From contig JAZDLQ010000057.1 of NCBI GenBank assembly GCA_043801855.1, positions 1-24,867 of the forward strand: DNA of 24,867 nucleotides, in the 5' to 3' direction. A program made the position numbers and the translations under genes. The notes under the pieces were generated by a model. The model had not been told where the DNA came from. It made no database searches and saw only the letters and a list, made by a program, of their open reading frames with translations. The DNA comes from CAYTWW01 sp043801855. Lineage in GTDB: Archaea > Nanobdellota > Nanobdellia > Woesearchaeales > GW2011-AR15. Shown one piece after another: positions 5,829 through 13,767 of the stretch; positions within the stretch are counted from its first letter, which is position 1; every line of letters starts with the position of its first letter.

Positions 5829-8060
5829 ATGGAATATGATGAAGGCCAAATACCTGTTACTCGTCAAATGCTTAAAGAGCGCGGTGTTATTGTTACAGAT
5901 TTTGAAGATGGCAAGCTTTATGGTTATGTTCCTCTGCAGCTATTAGTATCCAAAAATAAATCCATGGTTGCTTCTTACAGGCTCTCAGACGCATTGCAAG
6001 AGAACATGTACGATGTTTTGAGCCAACAAAACAGCCATTTATGGTGGGATCCTTTAAATCGGGAAAATATTCCTTATATTGATGGCTTGCATCGACTCCA
6101 GTCAATTATGGGATTTAATCAGAATGTACCTCAATTACGTAAAAAAGCCAGAAAAAAAAATGTTGCAGGCAGGGCAATTTTATCATCGTTAAGACGAGAT
6201 TCATATGATCAGATAGTACCGATTCAAAGAGTCTATAATCTAATTGAATTAACAATGCCAAAGGCAAGATATGACTATCTGACGACTGTATTTACAACAA
6301 GAGGAGACAAAATTGAGCAGATGAGAAACTTCGTTCGGCTTAGGGATTATTGTTCTACTAATGGTGTAAGAATTGAAGACTTTGTAGAGGCATTAGTAAC
6401 TGGAAAAAGACCAAGAGATATTCCTAAAAGCATTTTTGACTATGTTAAGAGCCTGCTTATTGATGTTACACCCGTTATATTAAAAGACAGAATAAATGTT
6501 TATAATGCATTAGGAGAGGATAATATTCATTTGCTTGGCCATAAACAAATTTCATATCGGCTTATTGAGAGAATCAACAATGAATTGTTAAGATATGGAA
6601 TTATTGAAGAACCAACAGCAGAATATAATTTTACGCGGCAGCAAGTTCTTGGAAAAGTATTGGAAATGGTCTTAACGCAAGTAGATTCTGATGGATTTGT
6701 CAAAGAAGAAGTTGCAGACGCACTTTTAAATGTTGTTCATATGGGATGGGAAATGGATTTGAAAAATCCTTCCGATGTAGGGTATATTCAGAAATTCTTG
6801 GACATAAGTACAGACACCCAAGGTTATCGATCAGTTACTAGAACCATGAAACACAGGCTTGAGAAGTTGCTTGGTTATGATAAGGGTGGCACAGGAAATG
6901 GTTCAGGACATAAAGGCAGGAAAAGTTCTAGCAGCTATAAAAGGGTTGCAGCTGGAGTACATAAGACAGTATATGCTCCACTTCGAGCAGGCGATTCAAT
7001 TATTATTCCAGATGATAAAGTATATCTGCTTTTATCAGGGAAGGTTATTGGAGAGGATTATAGAGGGCAAAGCACTATTAGATTGGTAGATGGAGGTACA
7101 TTAGGTGATGTTCCTATAGGAGAATGTGATTCTACAAGATATAAGGCAACATCTGATTGTAGATTTTTAGTGATAGATAAGATAGATTTATGGCGTAACG
7201 AAGATGAACTAGATATTTACAGAGGTAGGTCAAGTGAACATTTAGCTGGATTTATTTATCAAAATAATGCTCGAATTACCACTCAAAATCTGCATAATGA
7301 TTCTTCTTTTCAAAACAGGATTGTAATGAGCATTATCTTTGATTACAACTTAAACGGACTTGATGAAAATGATTACATAAGCCTATCTGTACCAGAAATT
7401 TCTGAATGGGCAAATGTTCCAGAACAGGTGGTGGCGCCTGTTTTAGATTATTTGATTAAACAAGGTTTGATAAAAATAGAAGATGATAGAATAAGATTTA
7501 TTGATCCTGATAATCAAAAATGGAATTTAGAAGAACTAACAACTTCTGCAGATGAATGGAGAGTTCGGTTAGGCGCTTCCACTTATCTTGGAGAACCAAG
7601 TACGCATATACAACAAGGCACTGTTCATGTTAATACACTCTCTGATTTAACTCATGCGCGTACGTGCCAAGCACTTGATGCACAAGTGGATACTTTGGTG
7701 CTTTGTCCAGGTTGCTATGAACCTCTTTTTGGTAACAGATGGGCTAAAATACAGGGATATCCTGCATATACGCCTGAAATGTTGTTTAAAGAAACAAGAA
7801 CTGGAGATCCACAAAGAATTTTTCTTATTCCCGCAGACAAAACTAAAATTTGTAATACTAGGTTAAAAGGAAGCATATTGATTTTACCAGTAGAATATAG
7901 GGAAAGTGCATATGACCCAAAAAAAACTACCTATGAAGTTTATCAAGTAATTGCTCGCGAAGATTCTGCTCAACCTGAGTTAAGGCTTTTTGGAAGATTA
8001 ACTCCTCATCCGTCAACTCAAACTCAATATTTTGGCCATTCATTAAGGATACTTAGTTAA
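5829..8060 (+). CDS. Large regulator with CRP-like cNMP-binding domain, winged helix and ParB-like N-terminus
   Basis: 743 aa from the first standard start (ATG 5829). The middle part reads as a CRP/FNR module: a cyclic-nucleotide-binding beta-roll at about 380-450 (LRAGDSIIIPDDKVYLLLSGKV, then GGTLGDVPIGE), a long helix, and a winged HTH at about 518-550 (SVPEISEWANVPEQVVAPVL, then LIKQGLIKI). The CNB ligand Arg/Ser signature is not conserved, so the ligand is unknown. Residues 35-110 loosely resemble a ParB/sulfiredoxin fold with D85-GLHR (IPYIDGLHRLQSI). Another HTH-like segment lies near 235-260. A linker rich in Gly, Lys and Ser (353-372) precedes the CNB. The C-terminal 200 residues, with a lone CPGC pair (about 627-630), are unassigned. 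The open frame extends back to 5709 with protein-like sequence, so the true N-terminus is probably about 40-45 residues longer (see the 5705-5828 entry). It ends 3 nt before the multi-HTH gene, so the two form an operon. Confidence 0.7.
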   Translation: MEYDEGQIPVTRQMLKERGVIVTDFEDGKLYGYVPLQLLVSKNKSMVASYRLSDALQENMYDVLSQQNSHLWWDPLNRENIPYIDGLHRLQSIMGFNQNVPQLRKKARKKNVAGRAILSSLRRDSYDQIVPIQRVYNLIELTMPKARYDYLTTVFTTRGDKIEQMRNFVRLRDYCSTNGVRIEDFVEALVTGKRPRDIPKSIFDYVKSLLIDVTPVILKDRINVYNALGEDNIHLLGHKQISYRLIERINNELLRYGIIEEPTAEYNFTRQQVLGKVLEMVLTQVDSDGFVKEEVADALLNVVHMGWEMDLKNPSDVGYIQKFLDISTDTQGYRSVTRTMKHRLEKLLGYDKGGTGNGSGHKGRKSSSSYKRVAAGVHKTVYAPLRAGDSIIIPDDKVYLLLSGKVIGEDYRGQSTIRLVDGGTLGDVPIGECDSTRYKATSDCRFLVIDKIDLWRNEDELDIYRGRSSEHLAGFIYQNNARITTQNLHNDSSFQNRIVMSIIFDYNLNGLDENDYISLSVPEISEWANVPEQVVAPVLDYLIKQGLIKIEDDRIRFIDPDNQKWNLEELTTSADEWRVRLGASTYLGEPSTHIQQGTVHVNTLSDLTHARTCQALDAQVDTLVLCPGCYEPLFGNRWAKIQGYPAYTPEMLFKETRTGDPQRIFLIPADKTKICNTRLKGSILILPVEYRESAYDPKKTTYEVYQVIAREDSAQPELRLFGRLTPHPSTQTQYFGHSLRILS

Positions 8061-8063
8061 AAG

Positions 8064-11033
8064 ATGCCACCGGTAAGATATTTAAATCTTGATGATGTTG
8101 TTGAAGACTTTATTGAATCATGGCGAAAATCCTTTGAGGAAATACAGGCTAACCCTTTTCAAGTAAGAGACAGGGATACAAGGATACATCCGAATCATTT
8201 CTACACAACACGTGAAGCGGCAAAGTTTTTAGGTATAGATCCTGCAATAGTAACAAAATATATTGAAAGAGGATTATTAACGCCAGTCAACTCTCCATAT
8301 ACTTGGGAAAAAGATACTACATTTCCAGGATGGCAGCTATACCTCATTGAAAAAGTGCCAAAAATGCATGATTCCAAGGTGCTAAATGTTGGGGAATTAT
8401 CAGCACTTCTAAACATTGAACAATTCCTGCTTGCGAAACTTATACAGCAGGATTTTTTTGTAGTACCCAAAACAAGGCATTCAAAAGGCGGTGTAAAAGC
8501 AAAGAAACCTCATAGTGACTTAACTGCAAGATACGGTGCTGTTGACTTGCTCGCTGCTATAGTTTCCCATGAAAGAATGTCCGGCGCAGCATTAGGCATA
8601 TCACAGGCACCTGTTTATCAGGCCAGAAATGGCAATATCATTTCTGATGAAACTGCAGAGGCGGTGGTTGGGAGGGCATTCTTGCCACAATATATTCAGG
8701 ACATTAGGCATAAGGCAAACCAAGAGGGAATCGAGCTTGGCAGCTGGTATAATATAGGCTACGCAACAAGGTTTTTTAAGGATAAGCAAAAAGGGAAAAA
8801 CACGTTTAGAATCAGATCTTATATGCAACGCATTGAACAAAGCCCTATTTTAATCGAAGGCAGGGAATATTATCCTGGTTGGGCGCTTGCAACGCTGTTG
8901 AATGAACCAAGAATATATGTTGATCAGCACAGCCATGATGTGGCAAGAAGAGTATTATCTGTAGATCAGATTATGATAAATACCTTGTTAACCAAGGGAA
9001 TGCTAATGACTGAAAGTGATTGTGATAGACCTTACCGAACTGCGCAGGAGCATACAGGCTCACCTAGAATAACCAAGAATTCATTGCAGTCGCTTCAGCA
9101 AAGATTGATAGTTAGAAATAGGCAAAAAATTCTTGATATGCTTGAAGTTAACATTAAAGATACAGCAGACTCACTTACATACGAGGATAGGTATATCGGT
9201 GGAATCGATCCGACTCTTTCTGAAGAGGACAGACTAGAAATATGGGAAGGCATTAAGAATAAATTCAGGCAAGGTGTTGTTAGAAATCTTCCTATAATTG
9301 CTGATCAATTAGGAGTTAACCTTCGCAGGCAATATTCAGTTTCGCAGTTAAGAGAAATGGGTTTATCCCCTTCCTATATATATAGGCATATTGAAGGCAT
9401 TGGTTTAGACCATAAAAAATACGGTGTATTAAAGCCTATAAAAGATTATGGTGAAGATAGATTTAATATGAGATTTCACGGCTATTCTGTAGCAATGCTA
9501 GTTGCTGCAAACAATTTTAGGAAATACCCTGTATTTGCCAGTTCAACAAAAAATTTGTCTTTTGCTAATCCTACGCTCATTGATAGTATCGCAGGAAATA
9601 TTGATACTTCAGCTGATCTTGCTTATCCTTATCTTGATAGACACGATATTGAAAATCTAATTAGGATAGGCAAACTAAGTTATCATTATCTTGATAGGTT
9701 AAACCACTCTGGATTTAAAAATACATTTTTAGAGCTTGCTGCAACATTAGATCCTGATTCAGAGTTATTATGGTTATCAAATAAAAGAGTTGCTAACTCT
9801 AGTGTACAGAGAAAAAACCCCCCCAAAATTGATATTAATGGTAGCGCTTTGTTATCTTCCGTGTATCTAGATTTTTTAGATGGTTGCATAAAATCATTGC
9901 CTTCTCTTCAGGAAAATTTTTTATCAGCAGACGGCACTCATTTTGATTTTAAAAAAACATATCTTGAATGGCAAATAGATGAAGATCATAATGAAATTAT
10001 GAAAGCAAGATCACTGGATATATTAAAACTAAATACACTTAAACAGAAAGGTAGATTTCCCGTGGACTTATTCTATGGATTTTCAATCCTTTTATATAAA
10101 AACATGCCTAATCTTAATAAAAATTTATCTATTGAGGATGCTTGTTCTTATCTTCATATTTCAAGAGCGCAATTATTAAATTTGATAAATGGTGGTTGTC
10201 TCAATCTTGAACATGCTACTAGGGTGGGTCAATTTGCTAGCAGAGGAAGGTTAATAAATATTGGTAATTCAAGCATAGATGCCGTATTAGAAGAAGATGA
10301 AATAGTTGTTAAGAAAAGATCACAAAGGCATCTTATATTTGGAGGTGGTGAGCGATTAGCAACTACAAATGAAGAGAAACTAAGGATATCAGCAGATTCT
10401 TTTAGGGTGCTATATCTAGCTTTAGTATCAGCAATCGACCCAAGTAGAGTTATCCAAGAAATAGGTGGGCTTACAGATGAGCTGATTGATGAGCAGGCAT
10501 TGGACGAGCGAATATACAAAAGATTGGAAAAAAAATACACGCATCATATTAGAACTAGAACAAGACGAAAAAATATATATGCGATGACAAGTACTCAGGT
10601 GATTGGTGAATTGTTTCCAAATAGTCATAGAAATCCAAGAAAACTATATCATCATGTAATGAGATATAAAAAGAGAGGATATCTCCTAGGGATTCCTAAA
10701 GAGAGACTGATTAATCAAGTTGTAGGCCCAATGAATAGAACAGCGCTATACCCAAATTACCAGCTTATGTTGCTTGATCTTATCCCTGAGTTTCACAAAG
10801 GATTTAATCTTTCAGATATGATAGAATATTTCAATCTTAAAGATGATAGTGATATAATTAAAATGGAGAGAATTGGAAAAATTGTTAGAACGCATAAGCG
10901 TAAAAGAAAAAGTTCTCCTTTTCAATATACCTTTGCTCCAAATTCCGGTTTTCACATTGAATACAAAAGATTCCACAAAATGTTCCTGGTTAATACTTTA
11001 GACGATTATACAAAACATCTTTATAGAACATAA
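8064..11033 (+). CDS. Giant multi-helix-turn-helix protein (989 aa)
   Basis: Not a recognised family. The protein appears to be a chain of excisionase/MerR-like helix-turn-helix modules. The clearest are at residues 46-97 (YTTREAAKFLGIDPAIVTKY, IERGLLTPV, then FPGWQLYLIE), 107-134 (LNVGELSALLNIEQFLLAKL), 228-282 (a module ending EYYPGWALATLL), 424-480 (YSVSQLREMGLSPSYIYRHI), 687-715 (LSIEDACSYLHISRAQLLNL) and 838-907 (a module ending LYPNYQLMLLDLI). The repeating scheme is a hydrophobic-Thr/Ser start, an Ala/Leu-rich helix, a turn, a recognition helix with Tyr-Ile, a Gly-Leu wing, then an aromatic-Pro-Gly-Trp/Tyr strand. No catalytic motif, signal peptide or membrane segment is visible. The ATG is 3 nt after the upstream stop, with no Shine-Dalgarno, suggesting translational coupling to the CRP-like gene. 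The likely role is DNA binding or a scaffold on DNA; partners are unknown. It converges on aRF1 with a 14-bp gap. Confidence 0.65.
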   Translation: MPPVRYLNLDDVVEDFIESWRKSFEEIQANPFQVRDRDTRIHPNHFYTTREAAKFLGIDPAIVTKYIERGLLTPVNSPYTWEKDTTFPGWQLYLIEKVPKMHDSKVLNVGELSALLNIEQFLLAKLIQQDFFVVPKTRHSKGGVKAKKPHSDLTARYGAVDLLAAIVSHERMSGAALGISQAPVYQARNGNIISDETAEAVVGRAFLPQYIQDIRHKANQEGIELGSWYNIGYATRFFKDKQKGKNTFRIRSYMQRIEQSPILIEGREYYPGWALATLLNEPRIYVDQHSHDVARRVLSVDQIMINTLLTKGMLMTESDCDRPYRTAQEHTGSPRITKNSLQSLQQRLIVRNRQKILDMLEVNIKDTADSLTYEDRYIGGIDPTLSEEDRLEIWEGIKNKFRQGVVRNLPIIADQLGVNLRRQYSVSQLREMGLSPSYIYRHIEGIGLDHKKYGVLKPIKDYGEDRFNMRFHGYSVAMLVAANNFRKYPVFASSTKNLSFANPTLIDSIAGNIDTSADLAYPYLDRHDIENLIRIGKLSYHYLDRLNHSGFKNTFLELAATLDPDSELLWLSNKRVANSSVQRKNPPKIDINGSALLSSVYLDFLDGCIKSLPSLQENFLSADGTHFDFKKTYLEWQIDEDHNEIMKARSLDILKLNTLKQKGRFPVDLFYGFSILLYKNMPNLNKNLSIEDACSYLHISRAQLLNLINGGCLNLEHATRVGQFASRGRLINIGNSSIDAVLEEDEIVVKKRSQRHLIFGGGERLATTNEEKLRISADSFRVLYLALVSAIDPSRVIQEIGGLTDELIDEQALDERIYKRLEKKYTHHIRTRTRRKNIYAMTSTQVIGELFPNSHRNPRKLYHHVMRYKKRGYLLGIPKERLINQVVGPMNRTALYPNYQLMLLDLIPEFHKGFNLSDMIEYFNLKDDSDIIKMERIGKIVRTHKRKRKSSPFQYTFAPNSGFHIEYKRFHKMFLVNTLDDYTKHLYRT

Positions 11034-11047
11034 ACTTGATTTAAAAT

Positions 11048-12142
11048 CTATTCAGCTTCATACCTTAGAATTGCGGCTACTTTACCCAAATCTCGCAGTT
11101 GTACGCCTTCTCTAGTTTCAGTTGATATGAATTCAATATTTGTGCCAAGGCTTTCAGCTATTTTTTCAAGCTGCTCAGTTGTTTCATTATCAAGGTCTTC
11201 ACTAATAAGCAATATGTCAACAGCGCCTATTTCCAAAAGCCGCTTCACTTCTTTTATGCCATAGCTTACCATCTTTTGGTTTTTTGCAAGGTATTCAAAA
11301 AATCTCTGCATTAAGTTTTTTTCTTTAGAAACCTCTTCATTAGCAAGGACATCTGCGCTTTTTTCAACAAGCTCCTGCAAGCCAAAGTCGCCAGTATAGC
11401 TTAAGTCTTTTATTGCAATTATTTTCCTGTTTACCTGATCTGTCACAAGTCCCTGTTCGATCATCTCGTTTTTTGACCTTCCAGGGCCGCCAATAATTAT
11501 CCCTTTTACATCTTGGTTATTCTCTAAAAAATTAACTCGCATATACTCTGCGACTTTCTTATAGAATTCTTTAGCAGCTCCTTCTATTAGCCTCTCGAAT
11601 CTTTGTGAAGACTGGCCTCCTGCCTTGAACTTGCCTGGAACTGCAGATGATGTATGTGATAATGGTACTATTGATTTTCCGCGAAGAAGCGCAATTCTTG
11701 CATCTCTTCTATCCATTACAACAAGACCATAGCATTCTTTTTTATCAGCCATTTCCTGCAGAAATTCAAGCTTGAAATCCTTGTCGCATCGATATAATCT
11801 TATTGTAACTGGTTCAGGAGGCTCAAGGCTCCATACCTGAAGGTCTACTCCACCTTCTTTATCAGATACATTCCCTGAAAATACAGCCAAGCCATGCTCA
11901 GGAGTTTTATGATAAAGCCTAAGGTGCTGTATCATTTTTTCGAGTGCATCAATAACATTTTTTCTGGTTATTGCATCTTTGATATTAGTTGCGGTTCCCT
12001 GCTCCTGCGCAAGATGCTGTATTATCTTGACAATATCATATCCTGCAGGAATATATACTGAAACAAGGGAAGTATGCCTGCCTCTATATTTTTTCAATTC
12101 ATTCAAAAATTTCTGCACAATTCTTCCTTGCTTTGAATCCAT
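11048..12142 (-). CDS. prf1: Peptide chain release factor aRF1 (minimal, TATNIKD variant)
   Basis: Class-I release factor that reads stop codons and triggers peptide release. 364 aa from ATG 12142; the frame is open 71 codons further upstream, but that stretch is promoter DNA with TATA boxes, and archaeal aRF1 starts near MDSKQ. The GGQ catalytic loop is intact (KFKAGGQSSQRFERL, G175-G176-Q177), and the YxCxxxF stop-recognition motif is YRCDKDF (117-123). The normally TASNIKS loop reads TATNIKD (50-56). Archaeal aRF1 is usually about 410 aa; here the zinc-binding minidomain of domain 3 is absent, with ILLISEDL (near 303-310) running almost directly into the EKIAESLGTNIEF helix. The gene itself ends in TAG, and TAA, TAG and TGA are all used as stops in this window. 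Confidence 0.92.
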   Translation of the reverse strand: MDSKQGRIVQKFLNELKKYRGRHTSLVSVYIPAGYDIVKIIQHLAQEQGTATNIKDAITRKNVIDALEKMIQHLRLYHKTPEHGLAVFSGNVSDKEGGVDLQVWSLEPPEPVTIRLYRCDKDFKLEFLQEMADKKECYGLVVMDRRDARIALLRGKSIVPLSHTSSAVPGKFKAGGQSSQRFERLIEGAAKEFYKKVAEYMRVNFLENNQDVKGIIIGGPGRSKNEMIEQGLVTDQVNRKIIAIKDLSYTGDFGLQELVEKSADVLANEEVSKEKNLMQRFFEYLAKNQKMVSYGIKEVKRLLEIGAVDILLISEDLDNETTEQLEKIAESLGTNIEFISTETREGVQLRDLGKVAAILRYEAE

Positions 12143-12164
12143 CCTCAGATGGAAAAAATATTCG

Positions 12165-12172
12165 TTTATAAA
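12165..12172 (-). promoter_or_regulatory. TATA box of aRF1
   Basis: TTTATAAA lies 22-30 nt upstream of the aRF1 ATG at 12142, giving a leaderless or near-leaderless mRNA. This supports the short start rather than the longer open frame. Confidence 0.5.
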
Positions 12173-12176
12173 TATA

Positions 12177-12190
12177 CCTCTCAATAGAGG
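12177..12190. promoter_or_regulatory. Inverted repeat in the aRF1/TFB divergent promoter region
   Basis: CCTCT-CAAT-AGAGG is a perfect 5-bp inverted repeat lying 5 bp upstream of the aRF1 TATA box. It may be an operator or a chance palindrome; nothing else in the window repeats it exactly. Confidence 0.25.
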
Positions 12191-12253
12191 ACAAATTATT
12201 TTATCATATTTTATCTTATAGAGGATATCGTCTAATAATTTAAAACCGAAACA

Positions 12254-12316
12254 TTTATATATTGGTGCAGCCAGAAGATATATGCTCGGGGGAAAATGAG
12301 ATATATGTATATATAT
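12254..12316 (+). promoter_or_regulatory. TFB promoter region (two TATA-like boxes)
   Basis: TTTATATA at 12254-12261 and TATATATA-type sequence at 12308-12316. The second would give a leader of about 70 nt before the ATG at 12408, which carries an AGGAAGTGG ribosome-binding sequence at 12394-12402. The longer leader contrasts with the leaderless genes in the window. Confidence 0.4.
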
Positions 12317-12407
12317 TAAGAGAGATATATGTGCGATGGCTGTAACCTTTAACAAAAGTTTGTAGCATATCTTTGCTTAACGAGTAAAAAATAAGGAAGT
12401 GGTAAAT

Positions 12408-13331
12408 ATGAAAGAACTAACTTACAAAAAATGTCCGGAATGTAATGCTTCAAACTTACTTTGGAATCAGGACAAAGGAGAGGTCCTTTGCAGGGAATGC
12501 GGCCTTGTTGTTGACGACAAGTTATTCGACTTTGGCCAGGAATGGAGAGACTTTGAGCCGGAAAGCGCTGAAAAGCACAGAAGGACAGGCGCTCCATTGA
12601 CATACACTCAGGAAGACAGGGGACTTGGTACAAATGTAGGCAACAAGACAGATCTTTTCAAGCTTAATAAAAAAGACCAGAATAAGTTCTACAGGCTTAG
12701 GCTTTGGCAAAGAAGAGTATCAACTGCTATTGAAGCTAACTTAAGGATTGCAATCTCAGAGATAAAAAGGATTGCATCAGTTCTTAACCTTCCAAAGTAT
12801 GTTGAAGAAGAAGTCGCAAGGATTTATACTGAAGCTGTCCAGAGAGAGCTTGTCAGAGGGCACTCAACAGAAGCAGTTGTTGCTGGAGTTGTCTATGCAG
12901 TTTTAAGGATGTATGATATCCCAAAGACACTAAATGAAGTATCAGAAGTTACTGGAATTGACAAAAAAAGGCTTGCAAAGAACTTCAAGTATGTCTCAAG
13001 GAAACTTAATATTAGAACTCTTCCAATTGATCCATTGAATTATATCTCAAGGTTTGCAAGCGAGCTTGCCCTTGGCGCAGAAACACAGACAAAAGCAATC
13101 GATATTATCCAAAAGGCTAGAGAAGAGCAGCTAGTATCAGGAAGAAGCCCAAAAGGACTTGCAGCAGGTGCATTATACATCGCATCTAAAATCCACAGCG
13201 AGAAAAAGACCCAGGCAGAGATTGCAAAAGTTGCAGATGTTACTGAAGTAACAGTTCGAAATACATACAAGGAACTTACAAGCAACCTGGATTTCCTGAA
13301 TGACGAGATGGAAAAAGCAAAAAGTGCTTAA
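12408..13331 (+). CDS. tfb: Transcription initiation factor IIB (TFB)
   Basis: A 307-aa general transcription factor that bridges TBP-TATA and RNA polymerase. The N-terminal zinc ribbon has C9-P-E-C12 ... C28-R-E-C31. The B-reader/linker follows (FGQEWRDFEPESAEKHRRTG, residues 42-61). Two cyclin-fold repeats lie at about 105-190 and 200-290, with the conserved RGHSTEAVVAGVVYAVLRM and SGRSPKGLAAGALYIASKIH helices. The C-terminal HTH (TEVTVRNTYKEL) binds the BRE. ATG 12408 is preferred over an in-frame GTG at 12399 because the AGGAAGTGG Shine-Dalgarno overlaps that GTG. Size is normal and all zinc ligands are present. It is divergent from aRF1 and followed by a T-tract. Confidence 0.96.
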   Translation: MKELTYKKCPECNASNLLWNQDKGEVLCRECGLVVDDKLFDFGQEWRDFEPESAEKHRRTGAPLTYTQEDRGLGTNVGNKTDLFKLNKKDQNKFYRLRLWQRRVSTAIEANLRIAISEIKRIASVLNLPKYVEEEVARIYTEAVQRELVRGHSTEAVVAGVVYAVLRMYDIPKTLNEVSEVTGIDKKRLAKNFKYVSRKLNIRTLPIDPLNYISRFASELALGAETQTKAIDIIQKAREEQLVSGRSPKGLAAGALYIASKIHSEKKTQAEIAKVADVTEVTVRNTYKELTSNLDFLNDEMEKAKSA

Positions 13332-13332
13332 A

Positions 13333-13352
13333 CTTTTTTTGTTTTATTTTTA
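13333..13352 (+). terminator. T-tract terminator after TFB
   Basis: A run of T7 followed by GTTTTATTTTT begins 2 nt after the TFB stop. Poly-T is the archaeal intrinsic termination signal. The converging response regulator ends at 13387. Confidence 0.55.
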
Positions 13353-13386
13353 TTAACTTAATTATTTAAAAATAATAAGATGTTTT

Positions 13387-13767
13387 CTACGTTCTTTCTG
13401 ATAGCAGCTTTTCAATAGCATCTTTAACTTCATCAGCTAGCAATGGCTTTCTTAGAAATAAGTCTACTCCACCTGCATTAATAAATGACATCTGTAATCT
13501 TTCAATCTCCTTTGGAAATCCTGAAAGCAATATAACCTCTGTTTTTGGAGAATTTGTTTTTATTCCTCTGCATGTTTCAACGCCATTGATTCCGGGCATG
13601 ATTAAATCAACCAGCACAATATCAAAAAATTCTTTTTTTAGTAATTCTATAGCATGCTCTCCACCAAGTATTGTTTTAACAATAAATCCATAATTATCAA
13701 GGCCTTTTTTAATTCCCTGAACAACTAATTCCTCATCATCAACAATTAAAATTTTTGTTTTATTCAT
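13387..13767 (-). CDS. Single-domain response regulator (REC)
   Basis: A 126-aa receiver domain and nothing more. The acidic pocket is D10-D11, the phospho-acceptor is D54 in VLVDLIMPG, the switch Ser is S82 (LLSGFP), and the conserved Lys is K107 (FLRKPL). It lacks any output domain, so it must act by protein contacts, as with CheY/Spo0F-type regulators. Its ATG overlaps the TGA of the upstream kinase by 3 nt (ATGA, 13764-13767), so the two are translationally coupled and surely partners. Stand-alone REC proteins are common in archaea. Confidence 0.92.
   Translation of the reverse strand: MNKTKILIVDDEELVVQGIKKGLDNYGFIVKTILGGEHAIELLKKEFFDIVLVDLIMPGINGVETCRGIKTNSPKTEVILLSGFPKEIERLQMSFINAGGVDLFLRKPLLADEVKDAIEKLLSERT

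Noticed and set aside
5829..8060. Plasmid partition protein (ParB) as evidence of a replicon
   Set aside because: The DGLHR motif and surrounding pattern are only weakly ParB-like. There is no ParA, no replication initiator and no clear iteron array, so it does not support a plasmid.
9817..9832. Homopolymer runs (A6 then C7) in the multi-HTH gene as a possible frameshift site
   Set aside because: The frame continues normally on both sides to 11033 with consistent protein character, so there is no sign of a shift.
11048..12142. Stop codon reassignment, suggested by the NIKD loop
   Set aside because: Genes in the window end in TAA, TAG and TGA, and no conserved gene contains an in-frame stop.
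12143..12355. 71-codon N-terminal extension of aRF1
   Set aside because: The extension translates promoter DNA with TATA boxes and is Tyr/Ile/Leu-rich with no similarity to aRF1. A TATA box lies 22-30 nt upstream of ATG 12142.
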